A DNA stretch of 64,000 nt from Chlorohelix sp037138995. Lineage in GTDB: Bacteria; Chloroflexota; Chloroflexia; Chloroheliales; Chloroheliaceae. The notes beneath the pieces are model-generated. The model was not told the origin of the DNA. It was given only the letters and a program-made list of their open reading frames with translations, and ran no database searches. The DNA lies in NCBI RefSeq assembly GCF_037138995.1, contig NZ_JBAXHI010000001.1, forward strand, positions 124,001-188,000, given 5' to 3'. Shown in pieces: positions 51,726 to 60,685 of this stretch. Positions within the stretch are counted from its first letter, which is position 1. Each line of letters begins with the position of its first letter. Position numbers and translations under genes: made by a program.

Positions 51726-53864
51726 ATGACTAATTCATTACAACCACCTAAAATTCTCATCATTGACGATAGCGAAGACAATGTCGCGTTGCTACGAGGC
51801 TTACTTGAGCGTGAAGGTTATAAAATAGAGACTGCCAGCGATGGTCTGACTGGGTTGGATAAGGTTCGCACCACCGACCCTGACCTTATACTTTCGGATG
51901 TTATGATGCCCGGTTTGAACGGATTTCAACTAACTCAGCGCATTCGTGCCGACAAAACGTTAAGCTATATACCGATTATTCTGATAACTGCCCGGAACGA
52001 TAATAATGATAAAATTCGCGCACTCGAAACCGGCGCAGATGATTTTCTGGTTAAACCTATCCAACGGCTCGAATTAATCGCACGGTCACGTTCGCTAATT
52101 CGCTTAAAACGTACCACCGACCATCTAAACCATACCGCTGTAGAAAAAGAATATCTCTATAAGCAAGCAGAACAACGCGCCCTTGAACTTGTCACACTCA
52201 ATGAAACCTCGTTGGGCATTGGTTCAAAAATCAGCTTGCAAGAGCTATTGAAACTGGTGCTGGCTAAAAGCTGTGAACTGATAAAAGCGCAAAGCGGTAT
52301 TATGTATCTGGTCAATGGTGAGGAAGGCAAGTTACAGATTGCAGCCATTCATAACCTTGACTACAAATATCTGGGCGAGAGCATTATGTACGGTGAGGGT
52401 GTTGCCGGTTTGGTAGCAATTACCCAGAAACCGATGCGGATTAATAATTATTACGATTGGTCAGGCAAAGCCTCGCTATTTTCAAACGACTCTAGCATAA
52501 CCGCTGTACTTGGCATGCCCTTAATCGCTAATGGGCGAACGGTAGGCGTTCTGGAAATACTCGACGATTACCGCAAACATGTTTTTACAGATGAAGATGT
52601 ACGTCTGCTCAATTTGCTTGCGCCACAAGCTGCCACTGCCTTGAGCAACGCGCTACTATATGAAGATGTGACTCGTGAGCGCGACCGCTTGCAAGCATTG
52701 CTTAACTCGGTTAAGGACGGCATCTTGATGCTGGATCGTAACTATTCGGTAGTGCTGGCAAATCAGCGATTCAGCGAATTAATGGAACTTCAAAGCGAGC
52801 AAGTTACCGGGCATAGTATTAGCGAAGTTGCCGATTTGCTGGCAGATGTGTTAGAAGCAGAGCCACCTTTTAGTAGTGACAATATGAACCGTATTTTGCG
52901 CGAGTTAACCCGCAATCCAGAAAAGGGCTTTACGCGCAAGATAACTATAACAGACCCGAAACTGCGTAATATTGAATGGAGCGGTGCGCCAGTTCTCGAT
53001 ATAAACCGTGAACCGATTGGCTGGCTCAATGTTTTTCACGATTTTACGCAACAGCGGGAATTGGAACAATTGCGCGAAGATTTCATCAATATGCTGGTGC
53101 ATGACCTCAAAAGCCCGCTTACCGGCGTTATAGGTGGAATTGAACTGGCAGACAGCCTCTTTTCCGAAGAGCCGCAGCCCGACTCCGAAGTCCCACAACA
53201 GCGTGAATTCCTGCAAATGGCTAGTAATAACTGCCATAGTATGCTCACGATGGTCAATACCATGCTTGAAGTGAGTAGGCTGGAAGCGGGTCGTATGCCC
53301 TTGGATATGAAGCTGATTAATACAGAAGATTTGGTACAAGCCAGCCTTGCAGACCTTGAGCTAAACGCTCGCGAGAAACAAATAAACCTACGCCGCAAGC
53401 TGCCACATGAACCGCTATGGATGAAAGCTGACATGTCGCAAATGAAACGGGTGCTTATGAACCTGCTTGCAAATTCTATCAAATTCAGCCCAGAAGGTAG
53501 CGATATACTGGTAACGGTACAGGTTGAGCAGGGCTTCCGGCGGCGTGGTACCACCAGTAGTCTCGATACCGGACACATACGCCCAAGTGCTACCCAACTT
53601 TTGCGCGAACGCGCCGAAGACCCTAAGAAATCTATTTTGATTACCGTAGCAGACGAAGGTCCCGGAATACCACCAGAAGACCTCGGCAGAATCTTTAACA
53701 AATTTGTCCAACTGCCTAACAGTCGTGGCAAAATTGGTAGTGGGCTTGGACTAGCCCTTTGTAAGTTGGTAATTGACGCACATGGTGGGCGTATTTGGGC
53801 TGAAAGTAACTACGGTCAAGGCAGCACCTTCTACATATCCTTACCTTACACCGAATCCGAATGA
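51726..53864 (+). CDS. Response regulator-GAF-PAS-histidine kinase hybrid
   Basis: A 712-residue cytoplasmic signalling protein. Domains in order are: a receiver (residues ~8-125, phospho-acceptor Asp58 in LILSDVMMPG, Lys in DDFLVKPI), a GAF domain (~150-310), a PAS domain (~325-445), a HisKA dimerisation domain with His459 (MLVHDLKSPLTG), and a HATPase (N box LLANSIKFSPEG, G boxes DEGPGIPPEDLG and GSGLGLALCKLV). It has no membrane segment. The N-terminal receiver suggests it relays a signal from another kinase. The ATG lacks a clear Shine-Dalgarno sequence. No output regulator is adjacent. Confidence 0.93.
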   Translation: MTNSLQPPKILIIDDSEDNVALLRGLLEREGYKIETASDGLTGLDKVRTTDPDLILSDVMMPGLNGFQLTQRIRADKTLSYIPIILITARNDNNDKIRALETGADDFLVKPIQRLELIARSRSLIRLKRTTDHLNHTAVEKEYLYKQAEQRALELVTLNETSLGIGSKISLQELLKLVLAKSCELIKAQSGIMYLVNGEEGKLQIAAIHNLDYKYLGESIMYGEGVAGLVAITQKPMRINNYYDWSGKASLFSNDSSITAVLGMPLIANGRTVGVLEILDDYRKHVFTDEDVRLLNLLAPQAATALSNALLYEDVTRERDRLQALLNSVKDGILMLDRNYSVVLANQRFSELMELQSEQVTGHSISEVADLLADVLEAEPPFSSDNMNRILRELTRNPEKGFTRKITITDPKLRNIEWSGAPVLDINREPIGWLNVFHDFTQQRELEQLREDFINMLVHDLKSPLTGVIGGIELADSLFSEEPQPDSEVPQQREFLQMASNNCHSMLTMVNTMLEVSRLEAGRMPLDMKLINTEDLVQASLADLELNAREKQINLRRKLPHEPLWMKADMSQMKRVLMNLLANSIKFSPEGSDILVTVQVEQGFRRRGTTSSLDTGHIRPSATQLLRERAEDPKKSILITVADEGPGIPPEDLGRIFNKFVQLPNSRGKIGSGLGLALCKLVIDAHGGRIWAESNYGQGSTFYISLPYTESE

Positions 53865-53878
53865 GCAAAATTAAAAAA

Positions 53879-53897
53879 GACGGGCGCTATGCCCGCC
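53879..53897. terminator. Bidirectional terminator between kinase and peroxiredoxin genes
   Basis: A Gly-Cys-rich stem, GACGGGC with GCCCGCC around a 5-base loop, lies between convergent genes. On the minus strand it is followed by TTTTTTAATTTT; on the plus strand by only TTT, so it mainly serves the minus-strand gene. Confidence 0.75.
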
Positions 53898-53909
53898 TTT
53901 ACCTGAATT

Positions 53910-54491
53910 TTAGCTTTGAATCTTTGGTTCTTCCAAAGCATTCAATACAGCCGATAATGGCGCATTATCACTAGCCAATTCCGATTGATGAGCAAACAGG
54001 ATTGTACCATCGGTATCAATAACGAAAGTACCGCCAAGTTGCGCTACATCACCTTCGGGAATACCCAAACCGTATTTAGAAGCTACCGAAATAGATTTGA
54101 ATATTTCGCCTGCGGACTTTACCGGGTTAAAAAGGTCGCCAGTTTCAGTAAAACGCTTCAGTCCATACGCCCGGTGTACAGCATTTCCACCGCTACCATA
54201 TACCTTGAAGCTGAATTTACGATCGGTCAAAAATTCTTTAACCGCACTCTGATTACCCATCATAATCGCCGCTACGTTCGCGCCTTTTTCACTGAAACGA
54301 GCATAATTTTTTTGAAATTCGCCTAAATACTGGCGGCAGAACGGGCAACCTTTGTGGCGGGTAAACACCAACACTAGCGGTTTTTCTTCCCACAAATCAG
54401 ACAGTTTGAAAGCATTGCCGTCTTTGTCAATCACACGGGCGTTGGGGGCTTTATCCCCAACTCGCACATCACTTTTACTCTGGGTAGCCAT
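53910..54491 (-). CDS. Peroxiredoxin-like thioredoxin-fold protein (AhpC/TSA type)
   Basis: A 193-residue protein with a thioredoxin fold: KAPNARVIDKDGNAFKLSDLW, then KPLVLVFTRHKGCPFCRQYLGEF with a Cys-Pro-Phe-Cys active site, and GGTFVIDTDGTILFAHQSE. This two-Cys motif fits the AhpC-TSA_2 / PRXL2-type branch of peroxiredoxin-like proteins, likely involved in reducing peroxides or disulfides. AGGAG lies upstream of the ATG. It is a single gene. Confidence 0.85.
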   Translation of the reverse strand: MATQSKSDVRVGDKAPNARVIDKDGNAFKLSDLWEEKPLVLVFTRHKGCPFCRQYLGEFQKNYARFSEKGANVAAIMMGNQSAVKEFLTDRKFSFKVYGSGGNAVHRAYGLKRFTETGDLFNPVKSAGEIFKSISVASKYGLGIPEGDVAQLGGTFVIDTDGTILFAHQSELASDNAPLSAVLNALEEPKIQS

Positions 54492-54694
54492 TTTGCTTAC
54501 TCCTATTTTATTTCAGGAGGAAATCCTCCACAAAAAATGTATTAGATTTGCCGAAATACCCTTCTATTTTAATATACCAGTAAAGTATGTTGAAATTACA
54601 AATAAAAGACTAACAAGCGGTGAATATTCGGTTAAGCTATTGAGTATAGACAATTTAAACAATGATTTTTTGTCTGTGTTGTGCTTTTAGACAC

Positions 54695-54724
54695 TTGCAT
54701 GCCTTTTACTCAGGGTGTTATACT
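54695..54724 (+). promoter_or_regulatory. Predicted glnA promoter
   Basis: TTGCAT and TATACT are spaced by 18 bases and lie ~95 bases before the GTG start of glnA. The 327-bp gap between the peroxiredoxin-like gene and glnA shows no other feature I can support. Confidence 0.5.
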
Positions 54725-54818
54725 TTACAGAGTCTTTTTAACGTGCATTTTGCACAATTCTATTAAGAAAAATACCAGCTAGGTATAGCTTATAGCTCAA
54801 ACCCTAGGAGCGTAAATA

Positions 54819-56321
54819 GTGGCTGACAGCGAGAACATGTCAAATGGTGGGCAGCCGCCAAGCCAAAATGTAGGCAAAATAAACAAATCAATTGATGCTA
54901 CCAAGACGGATAAAGCTACTAGAGTCGAAAAATTGGAAAACGACGAGGTAATTGCACGCGCCCGTGATATCGGAATCCGTTTCATTGACATGCAATTTAC
55001 CGATATTTTCGGCTCGGTAAAAACTGTAACAATACCCATCAGTCAGTTAAGCGCGGCTCTAGAAAATGGCGTATGGTTCGATGGCTCTTCGATTGAGGGT
55101 CTAGCGCGTATTGCTGAACATGATATGTATCTAGTGCCGGATACAAGCACCTTTACGGTATTGCCATGGAGTGACCCAGAAATACGTGTTGCTCGCCTTA
55201 TTTGCTGGGTGTACACCCCTCGCGGTGAGCGTTTCCCCGGTGACCCACGCCATGTATTGGATAAACTCCTAAAAGAAGCTGCCGCTCTGGGCTATTTGTA
55301 CAACACCGCGCCTGAGCTAGAATTTTTCCTCTTTAAAAAGGACTTGGTAGGCGGTTTGCCGGTAACCGAAGAAAACGATCGCGCTGGATATTTTGACCAT
55401 TCAAACGATAGCTCTTCTAGTATCAAGCAGAAAGCCGCCTATGCGCTAACCCAAATGGGCATAGAGTTTGACAGTTTTCATCATGAAATTGCGCCGGGAC
55501 AACATGAGCTTGATTTTTCAGTTAACCAAGCTTTACGCTCTGCCGACCATGTGATAACCGCGAAAAGCGCAATCAAAGCGGTAGCGCGACAAAACAATCT
55601 ACGCGCCTCTTTTATGCCCAAACCACTGTTTGGTATTCCCGGTAGCGGGATGCACACCCACCAAAGCCTTATTTTTAATGGTGAGCAAGGGCAGCGCAAC
55701 GGCGCAAATAAAGTTATTCCTGCCCCTTCCAGTGAAAATGTTTTCGCCGGTTTGACCGAACAATACGGGCTTTCACCGGTAGCACGCCATTTCATTGCCG
55801 GGCAACTTTATCACGCAAAAGGCATGGCGGTAGTGTTGGCTCCCATAGTAAATTCTTACAAACGGTTGGTAGCCGGTTATGAAGCGCCGGTATATATCAG
55901 TTGGGCGCGAGTCAACCGAGGCGCGTTAATCCGCGTTCCCCACAGCGGACCCGGACCCAATCACAAATATGCAGCCCGTCTTGAATTGCGTTGCCCTGAC
56001 CCCGCTTGTAATCCTTACCTTGCTTATGCGGCAATGCTGAAAGCAGGACTAGATGGAATCAAGCGTAAATTACCCTTGCCTGAACCGGTTGAGGAAAGCA
56101 TCTACCAGTTTGATGCCAGCGAACTGCGCCGCCGTAATATTGAAACCTTGCCCAGCACTTTGCGAGAAGCATTAGATGATCTCAAGCACGATGATGTAAT
56201 ACAGGAAGCGCTGGGCGACCACGTATATGAGAATTTAGTTGAGGCAAAAATGGAAGAATGGGCTGAATTTAGAAGGCATATCAGCCCTTGGGAAGTTGAT
56301 CGCTATCTTGACTTATCATGA
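54819..56321 (+). CDS. glnA: Glutamine synthetase
   Basis: A 500-residue enzyme that makes glutamine from glutamate, ammonia and ATP. It has the beta-grasp start (FIDMQFTDIFGSVKTVTIP), the DGSSIEG motif, PELEFFLF, HHEIAPGQHELDF, the KPLFGIPGSGMHTHQSL segment and NRGALIRVPHSGPG. It resembles class I GlnA. A disordered ~45-residue N-terminal extension (Ser/Asn/Lys-rich) is unusual. GTG start with TAGGAGCG upstream; internal starts near the conserved part are possible. It shares an ATGA overlap with the PucR-type regulator. Confidence 0.96.
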   Translation: MADSENMSNGGQPPSQNVGKINKSIDATKTDKATRVEKLENDEVIARARDIGIRFIDMQFTDIFGSVKTVTIPISQLSAALENGVWFDGSSIEGLARIAEHDMYLVPDTSTFTVLPWSDPEIRVARLICWVYTPRGERFPGDPRHVLDKLLKEAAALGYLYNTAPELEFFLFKKDLVGGLPVTEENDRAGYFDHSNDSSSSIKQKAAYALTQMGIEFDSFHHEIAPGQHELDFSVNQALRSADHVITAKSAIKAVARQNNLRASFMPKPLFGIPGSGMHTHQSLIFNGEQGQRNGANKVIPAPSSENVFAGLTEQYGLSPVARHFIAGQLYHAKGMAVVLAPIVNSYKRLVAGYEAPVYISWARVNRGALIRVPHSGPGPNHKYAARLELRCPDPACNPYLAYAAMLKAGLDGIKRKLPLPEPVEESIYQFDASELRRRNIETLPSTLREALDDLKHDDVIQEALGDHVYENLVEAKMEEWAEFRRHISPWEVDRYLDLS

Positions 56322-58078
56322 TTACATTCGCTGAACTATATCAAAAAGTTTTGCCCCCGCAAGCGGTACTACTGACTGAAAACGAAGACCTCGGACGTGA
56401 GGTTTCGTGGGTAGTAGTCAGCCGTAGTCGCACGCCCTTGTTCGATGACCTCAAGGGTGGTGAATTAGTATTAATCAGTATGCGCTCGCTGCGTCTTATT
56501 GACGAAGAAATAGATATTGACCGCCTTTTTGGTTATCTGGCAGAAAGAGGCGTTAGCGGCGTAGCCATAATGGGGCAAATAAACGACTCTGCCATTTCTA
56601 CTGCTAAGGAATTTGCGCTACCATTGCTCAGTTTGCCGGAAGGCACAAGTCTCAGCGAACTCGAAAGATCGCTCACGAAATATATTGTTGAGCATCGCCA
56701 GATATTGCAACAGTGGACTCAGGATGTGATTCGCCAATTTACCGAATTGGTAATCGAAGGCAAAGGTCTTGCAGCCATTGCCGAAAGGTTGTGCCAACTA
56801 ACTGAGAGCGCTGTTATAATCGAAGATAGCTCATTCCGGCTACGCGCCCGCAGTTTGCCCGATTTAAGCCAGCCAATAGCGGCAAATAATAGCCGCCCAA
56901 AAAGCGGTTACACCAGTGGAAATAGCCAACTGATTTTTCCAGAAAATTACGTTTCAGGGTTACGAGAACATGCACAGTCGGTGCGTGAATGGCTAGCCAG
57001 CAAAGATTTGCGTGCAGCCGACCCGCCACTGCATACCTTTGAAAACGGGGCGGGGCTGCTGCAACTTACTGCCCCAATTATTGTGCAAGCGACTATTTCC
57101 GGTTATGTATCTATTCTTGGCAAAGATTTTACCAACATCCACCGGGTAGCAGTAATTCGGGCGGCTTCTGCCTGCGCTATTGAACGCTCCCGTGAAATTG
57201 CAGTAAGCGCAGTGGAAGACCGTTTCCAAGCAAACGTGCTGGATGAAATCATTGATGGAACTTTCACTAATGCAGATGCGGTGGTAGAGCGCGGCAAACG
57301 CCTAAGCTACAATCTTAACTTACCATATTGCGTTATCACGTTTGCTTTCAGGAATAGTGAAGCCAAAAATCGCAAAAAACCCCTCACAATTGTCCTAGAT
57401 GGTCAAGAATTGGAACTTGACTTGCCGATTAGCGAAAACATGGCGCGTGAATTACAACGGTTGGTTGAGCAAGAAGCGACACGCCGCCAATTAAGCATTA
57501 TCAGCCGGGTTCGAGATGACCGTTTTGTGCTATTTTTCGGTTCAGGCAAAGATAAAGCCAATCATATCGAACTAAAGAAAAACGCTAAAATCTTCCACGA
57601 CCGGGTGCAATCACATTTCACCGAAATGTCGGTCAGCGCAGGGTTGGGGCGTTTTTACGAAGGCATCGAAGGCATCAGCCGGAGCGCACAGGAATCAGAA
57701 AAATCGGTAACGATGGGTTTGAAGCTCTTCGGCGCGGGCAACCTCACCTATTTTGGCGATTTGGGGGTTTATCGTCTGCTGCTAACCATTAGCAACCAGA
57801 AAGAGCTACGCGAATTTTATCAGGAAGTATTGGGCAAACTGCTAGAGCATGATTCGCGCAATGGCGGAGAACTGATGCAAACCCTTGAGTCCTATTTCAA
57901 ATATCACGGCAGCCCCAGCAAAATGGCAGAAGGGATGAGCCTGCACCGCAACACCTTGTTATATCGCCTGCGTCGAATCCAAGAAATTCTCGGCGTGGAA
58001 TTTGAAGAGGATGCCGAAGCGCGACTGGGCTTGCATTTGGCATTGCGTATTGGCGAAGTGTTAGGCGAGCGCCGTTAA
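56318..58078 (+). CDS. PucR-family transcriptional regulator
   Basis: A 586-residue protein. The N-terminal ~130 residues are a PucR sensor domain (ITFAELYQKVLPPQAVLL...VSWVVVSRSRT...GELVLISM), the middle has a GAF-like region and a GGDEF-like/CdaR-type stretch, and the C-terminus is the HTH_30 domain (LMQTLESYFKYHGSPSKMAEGMSLHRNTLLYRLRRIQEIL). PucR/CdaR proteins activate nitrogen or carbon catabolic genes. The ATGA overlap with glnA suggests it senses nitrogen-related signals and may control glnA; that is inference. Confidence 0.9.
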   Translation: MITFAELYQKVLPPQAVLLTENEDLGREVSWVVVSRSRTPLFDDLKGGELVLISMRSLRLIDEEIDIDRLFGYLAERGVSGVAIMGQINDSAISTAKEFALPLLSLPEGTSLSELERSLTKYIVEHRQILQQWTQDVIRQFTELVIEGKGLAAIAERLCQLTESAVIIEDSSFRLRARSLPDLSQPIAANNSRPKSGYTSGNSQLIFPENYVSGLREHAQSVREWLASKDLRAADPPLHTFENGAGLLQLTAPIIVQATISGYVSILGKDFTNIHRVAVIRAASACAIERSREIAVSAVEDRFQANVLDEIIDGTFTNADAVVERGKRLSYNLNLPYCVITFAFRNSEAKNRKKPLTIVLDGQELELDLPISENMARELQRLVEQEATRRQLSIISRVRDDRFVLFFGSGKDKANHIELKKNAKIFHDRVQSHFTEMSVSAGLGRFYEGIEGISRSAQESEKSVTMGLKLFGAGNLTYFGDLGVYRLLLTISNQKELREFYQEVLGKLLEHDSRNGGELMQTLESYFKYHGSPSKMAEGMSLHRNTLLYRLRRIQEILGVEFEEDAEARLGLHLALRIGEVLGERR

Positions 58079-58162
58079 GCCCAACCCCATTAATGATATA
58101 ATGCACCCCGGTGATATACATAGCGCTTTAAATTAACCTGATTGGTATTATTTCAAACTAAA

Positions 58163-58414
58163 ATGAAAATTGAAAAAATGAGCTTTGAAGAGGCGTATCA
58201 GCGCCTCTCCGAAACTGCTGCCGCGCTTGAGAACGGCAACCTGTCGCTAGATAAATCGCTGGCATTATATGAAGAAGGGGTTGCTCTGGCAGAACGCTGC
58301 AAAGAACTGCTGGATAAAGCCGAGCTACGGGTAAAACAAATTTCACCCGTAGAGCCTGAGCGGGAAACCCGGCAGGCTACTCTTGATTTGGGTGAAGACG
58401 ATGACTTTATTTAG
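58163..58414 (+). CDS. xseB: Exodeoxyribonuclease VII small subunit
   Basis: An ~83-residue protein with the XseB signature: MSFEEAYQRLSETAAALENGNLSLDKSLALYEEGVALAERCKELLDKAE, followed by an acidic tail. It binds XseA to make a nuclease for single-stranded DNA. ATG 58163 was chosen over a TTG at 58142. The large subunit gene xseA, which often precedes xseB, is absent here. Its end overlaps the convergent dUTPase-like gene by 8 bases. Confidence 0.9.
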   Translation: MKIEKMSFEEAYQRLSETAAALENGNLSLDKSLALYEEGVALAERCKELLDKAELRVKQISPVEPERETRQATLDLGEDDDFI

Positions 58415-58973
58415 CCGTTAAATCACGGTTGGTTGGTATGTTCTCAAGTTGATAGCGACCGTTATAGCCTTCGCCTTCCGCCAACGGTTCAGCCAATTCC
58501 CAGAAGCAAAGCTGAATAATTCGAGCATTGCGAGAAATAGTCATTCCAAAAGGATTATGCACTACCAGCAAAACCTCACTGCGCCCGCTATAACCCGGAT
58601 CCCATAGTGCCGTTACCACCGAACCGCCGCCACGCGCAATAGTAGAGCGCGGACGCGCCAGACCTACAAGGTTGCGGGGAATATGCACAATCTCGTTCAA
58701 AATAACCTTATAAGGTCCGGGCGCAAGGTAAACCTTGCCTTCCGAATCCCATTCCAGTTCTTTATAATCGGGCAGTTTCGTTTCTGCCTGTGAAAAGCCG
58801 ATAATCGCACCATTGGTAGGCGCAAGCACTTTTTGCACCGATAGGTCGATTCCGGCAGGCTGCACCTGCACTTTAGGATCGAGTAACCCTTCCACCAGCG
58901 GCAAACCGCTTTCAGGCATAAGTAAGGGTACAAGCTGGTTTCTGGTTAGAAACGAGGGCAGGTTATCCGGCAA
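58407..58973 (-). CDS. dUTPase-like member of the dCTP deaminase/dUTPase family
   Basis: A 188-residue protein with the family motifs QPAGIDLSV, LARPRSTIARGG, ALWDPGYSGR and NARIIQLCFW. The Glu that dCTP deaminases use for catalysis (Val-Leu-Glu-Phe-type segment after the GW/Y-SG motif) is replaced by Val in LLVVHN, while the Asp-x-Gly-Tyr arrangement resembles dUTPases. It is more likely a dUTP-hydrolysing or nucleotide-binding protein than a deaminase. The start is TTG with GGAG seven bases upstream. It lies 10 bases after the dcd gene in one transcript. Confidence 0.75.
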   Translation of the reverse strand: MPDNLPSFLTRNQLVPLLMPESGLPLVEGLLDPKVQVQPAGIDLSVQKVLAPTNGAIIGFSQAETKLPDYKELEWDSEGKVYLAPGPYKVILNEIVHIPRNLVGLARPRSTIARGGGSVVTALWDPGYSGRSEVLLVVHNPFGMTISRNARIIQLCFWELAEPLAEGEGYNGRYQLENIPTNRDLTAK

Positions 58974-58983
58974 AATTATTCTC

Positions 58984-59556
58984 CTATTCCACTTCTAAAG
59001 TTACTTTGCTTGGTCCCGGCAAAGTTTGTCCCGCATACTTGTTGCCGGGTTTAAGGCGATACGGAACTTGAGCAGGCGAGGTAAGTTTTTCAAAATGGAA
59101 AGAGCAAATACGCATGCCGGGATAAAGCGCCACCGCTATTCTACCCAGATTGCCCAGTTCCATAGTAGCTGTACCAATCCAACCCGGCTCAAACAAGGCG
59201 GCGGTACTATGCACGATAATGCCCAAACGAGCAAGGCTGCTGCGCCCTTCCAACCTACCGACTAGGTCATCCGGCAATTCGAGAGTTTCAACGGTGCTGG
59301 CAAGCACAAAATCGCCCGGATGCATCATAAAAGGTTCGTTATCTGCTACGACAATTTTACGCATAGATTCGGCGATGGAAACCGGGCTGCGCGGGTCAAT
59401 AAAGCTGAAACGGCTATGCTCAAAAACCATGAAAGTATTGCTCAAGCGGAAATCTACCGAGCAACTACTCAACGCTTTATCGTAATCAGGTTCGGGCGTA
59501 ATGCGAATCTTGCCCTGCTTCAAATGCTCAACAATATCACCATCGCTTAAAACCAT
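58984..59556 (-). CDS. dcd: dCTP deaminase
   Basis: A 190-residue trimeric-family enzyme: VLSDGDIVEHLKQGKIRI, SCSVDFRLSNTFMVFEH, FVLASTVETLELPDDLVGRLEGRSSLARLG, and FEPGWIGTATMELGN with the catalytic Glu retained. It converts dCTP to dUTP and, in bifunctional forms, on to dUMP. ATG 59556 was chosen because GGGGAG lies eight bases ahead; the frame is open another 20 codons. The diverged paralogue follows directly. Confidence 0.9.
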   Translation of the reverse strand: MVLSDGDIVEHLKQGKIRITPEPDYDKALSSCSVDFRLSNTFMVFEHSRFSFIDPRSPVSIAESMRKIVVADNEPFMMHPGDFVLASTVETLELPDDLVGRLEGRSSLARLGIIVHSTAALFEPGWIGTATMELGNLGRIAVALYPGMRICSFHFEKLTSPAQVPYRLKPGNKYAGQTLPGPSKVTLEVE

Positions 59557-59636
59557 CAGCAAATCTCCCCTTTTACAGCATAAATGGTAGTTTCGGGAAT
59601 TTTCGCACAGTTTCATGGGGTCGTCAAATCTAAAAC

Positions 59637-59665
59637 TTGAAAGCCTTGCCTTGCTGTGCTACACT
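59637..59665 (+). promoter_or_regulatory. Promoter of the NuoH-like gene, predicted leaderless
   Basis: TTGAAA and TACACT are spaced by 17 bases. The -10 ends six bases before the ATG at 59672, so transcription should begin at or within a base or two of the start codon, giving a leaderless mRNA. No Shine-Dalgarno sequence is present between them. Confidence 0.6.
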
Positions 59666-59671
59666 CGATTT

Positions 59672-60682
59672 ATGGTAACTAGCTCAACAACTGAAATGCT
59701 TCTGCGCCTGCTATTTACTGTAGTCATATATCCGGGTTTCTTTTTCATTGTTATTATTGGGCTGCTGGTAGAAGGCTTGCGCCGCATGTTCCAAGCGCGT
59801 GTCGAAGGCAGACTTAGCCCGCATCTTTTACAACCTCTGTACGACCTGCTAAAGCTTTTTAAAAAACCGACTCCGGTTCCAGCGCCTGCGTTACCGCCTA
59901 ACGAAACATATGTAACCGACTATGCGCTAAATATGCAACGTGCCACCACTTGGCGTACTCTCCAATTTTTTATGCCAGCTTTGGCGGCGCTGGCAATAGT
60001 TGTAGCGGTGGCGTTCATTCCAGCCCCCGGTAATCTCTGGACGGCGCAATTTGAGAATGAGAGCAAAGGTCTGGGAGCGGATTTACTGGCGGTAGTATTA
60101 TTGCTGGAATTGCCAGTGGCAGTTAGCATTATATTCGGCGCGATGGGTCCCTCTATCTACACGCAGGTTGCCGGTTCGCGCACCGCTCAACTGGCAATTT
60201 CTTACTTGTTACCTTACGGAATAGCGGTTTTTGGTCCCTCGCTGGTGTTAGGCAGTTTGAATCTTAATAAAATTGCCGCTGCAAACCAGTTCGTCTATAT
60301 CCCGGTAAAACTGGTGTGTGGCTTGCTTTTTCTGGTAATGTTGCCACCCAAATTGCGAATCAGCCCCCTTGAAGCAGGACAGGGCGAAGCGTTGGAAGGT
60401 ATAACTACCGACCTTAACGGACCGCCACTTGCTTTCTACCGACTAATGCAAATGCTAGAACGAGTCGCCGTTGCAATACTATTCTCGGCTCTATTCGTGC
60501 CTTTTGGTAACAATCCGTTGGTTTTTGCCGGGGGCGTATTGCTATGTCTAGGCTATACTGGTATTGCAGAAGTATTATTCAGCCATGTAAAATTAAATAT
60601 AGCTTTAAAATTTTATCTGGTATATGCTGGTGCAGGAGCGACAGTTTGGCTATTGATACTTGCTTTTCTAGTTAAAGTGTAA
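59672..60682 (+). CDS. Complex I subunit 1 (NuoH/HyfC)-like membrane protein
   Basis: A 336-residue polytopic protein with ~8 membrane segments. The family signatures are EGRLSPHLLQPLYDLLKLFKK near the N-terminus and ISPLEAGQGEALEGITTDLNGP after the middle, matching the quinone-site loops of NuoH and of HyfC/EchB/MbhM-type hydrogenase subunits. It normally couples electron transfer to ion pumping. ATG 59672 was chosen because it directly follows the promoter -10. The next gene is a ferredoxin-like subunit, 3 bases later, but no other complex I or hydrogenase subunit lies in the window. Confidence 0.85.
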   Translation: MVTSSTTEMLLRLLFTVVIYPGFFFIVIIGLLVEGLRRMFQARVEGRLSPHLLQPLYDLLKLFKKPTPVPAPALPPNETYVTDYALNMQRATTWRTLQFFMPALAALAIVVAVAFIPAPGNLWTAQFENESKGLGADLLAVVLLLELPVAVSIIFGAMGPSIYTQVAGSRTAQLAISYLLPYGIAVFGPSLVLGSLNLNKIAAANQFVYIPVKLVCGLLFLVMLPPKLRISPLEAGQGEALEGITTDLNGPPLAFYRLMQMLERVAVAILFSALFVPFGNNPLVFAGGVLLCLGYTGIAEVLFSHVKLNIALKFYLVYAGAGATVWLLILAFLVKV

Positions 60683-60685
60683 GGT

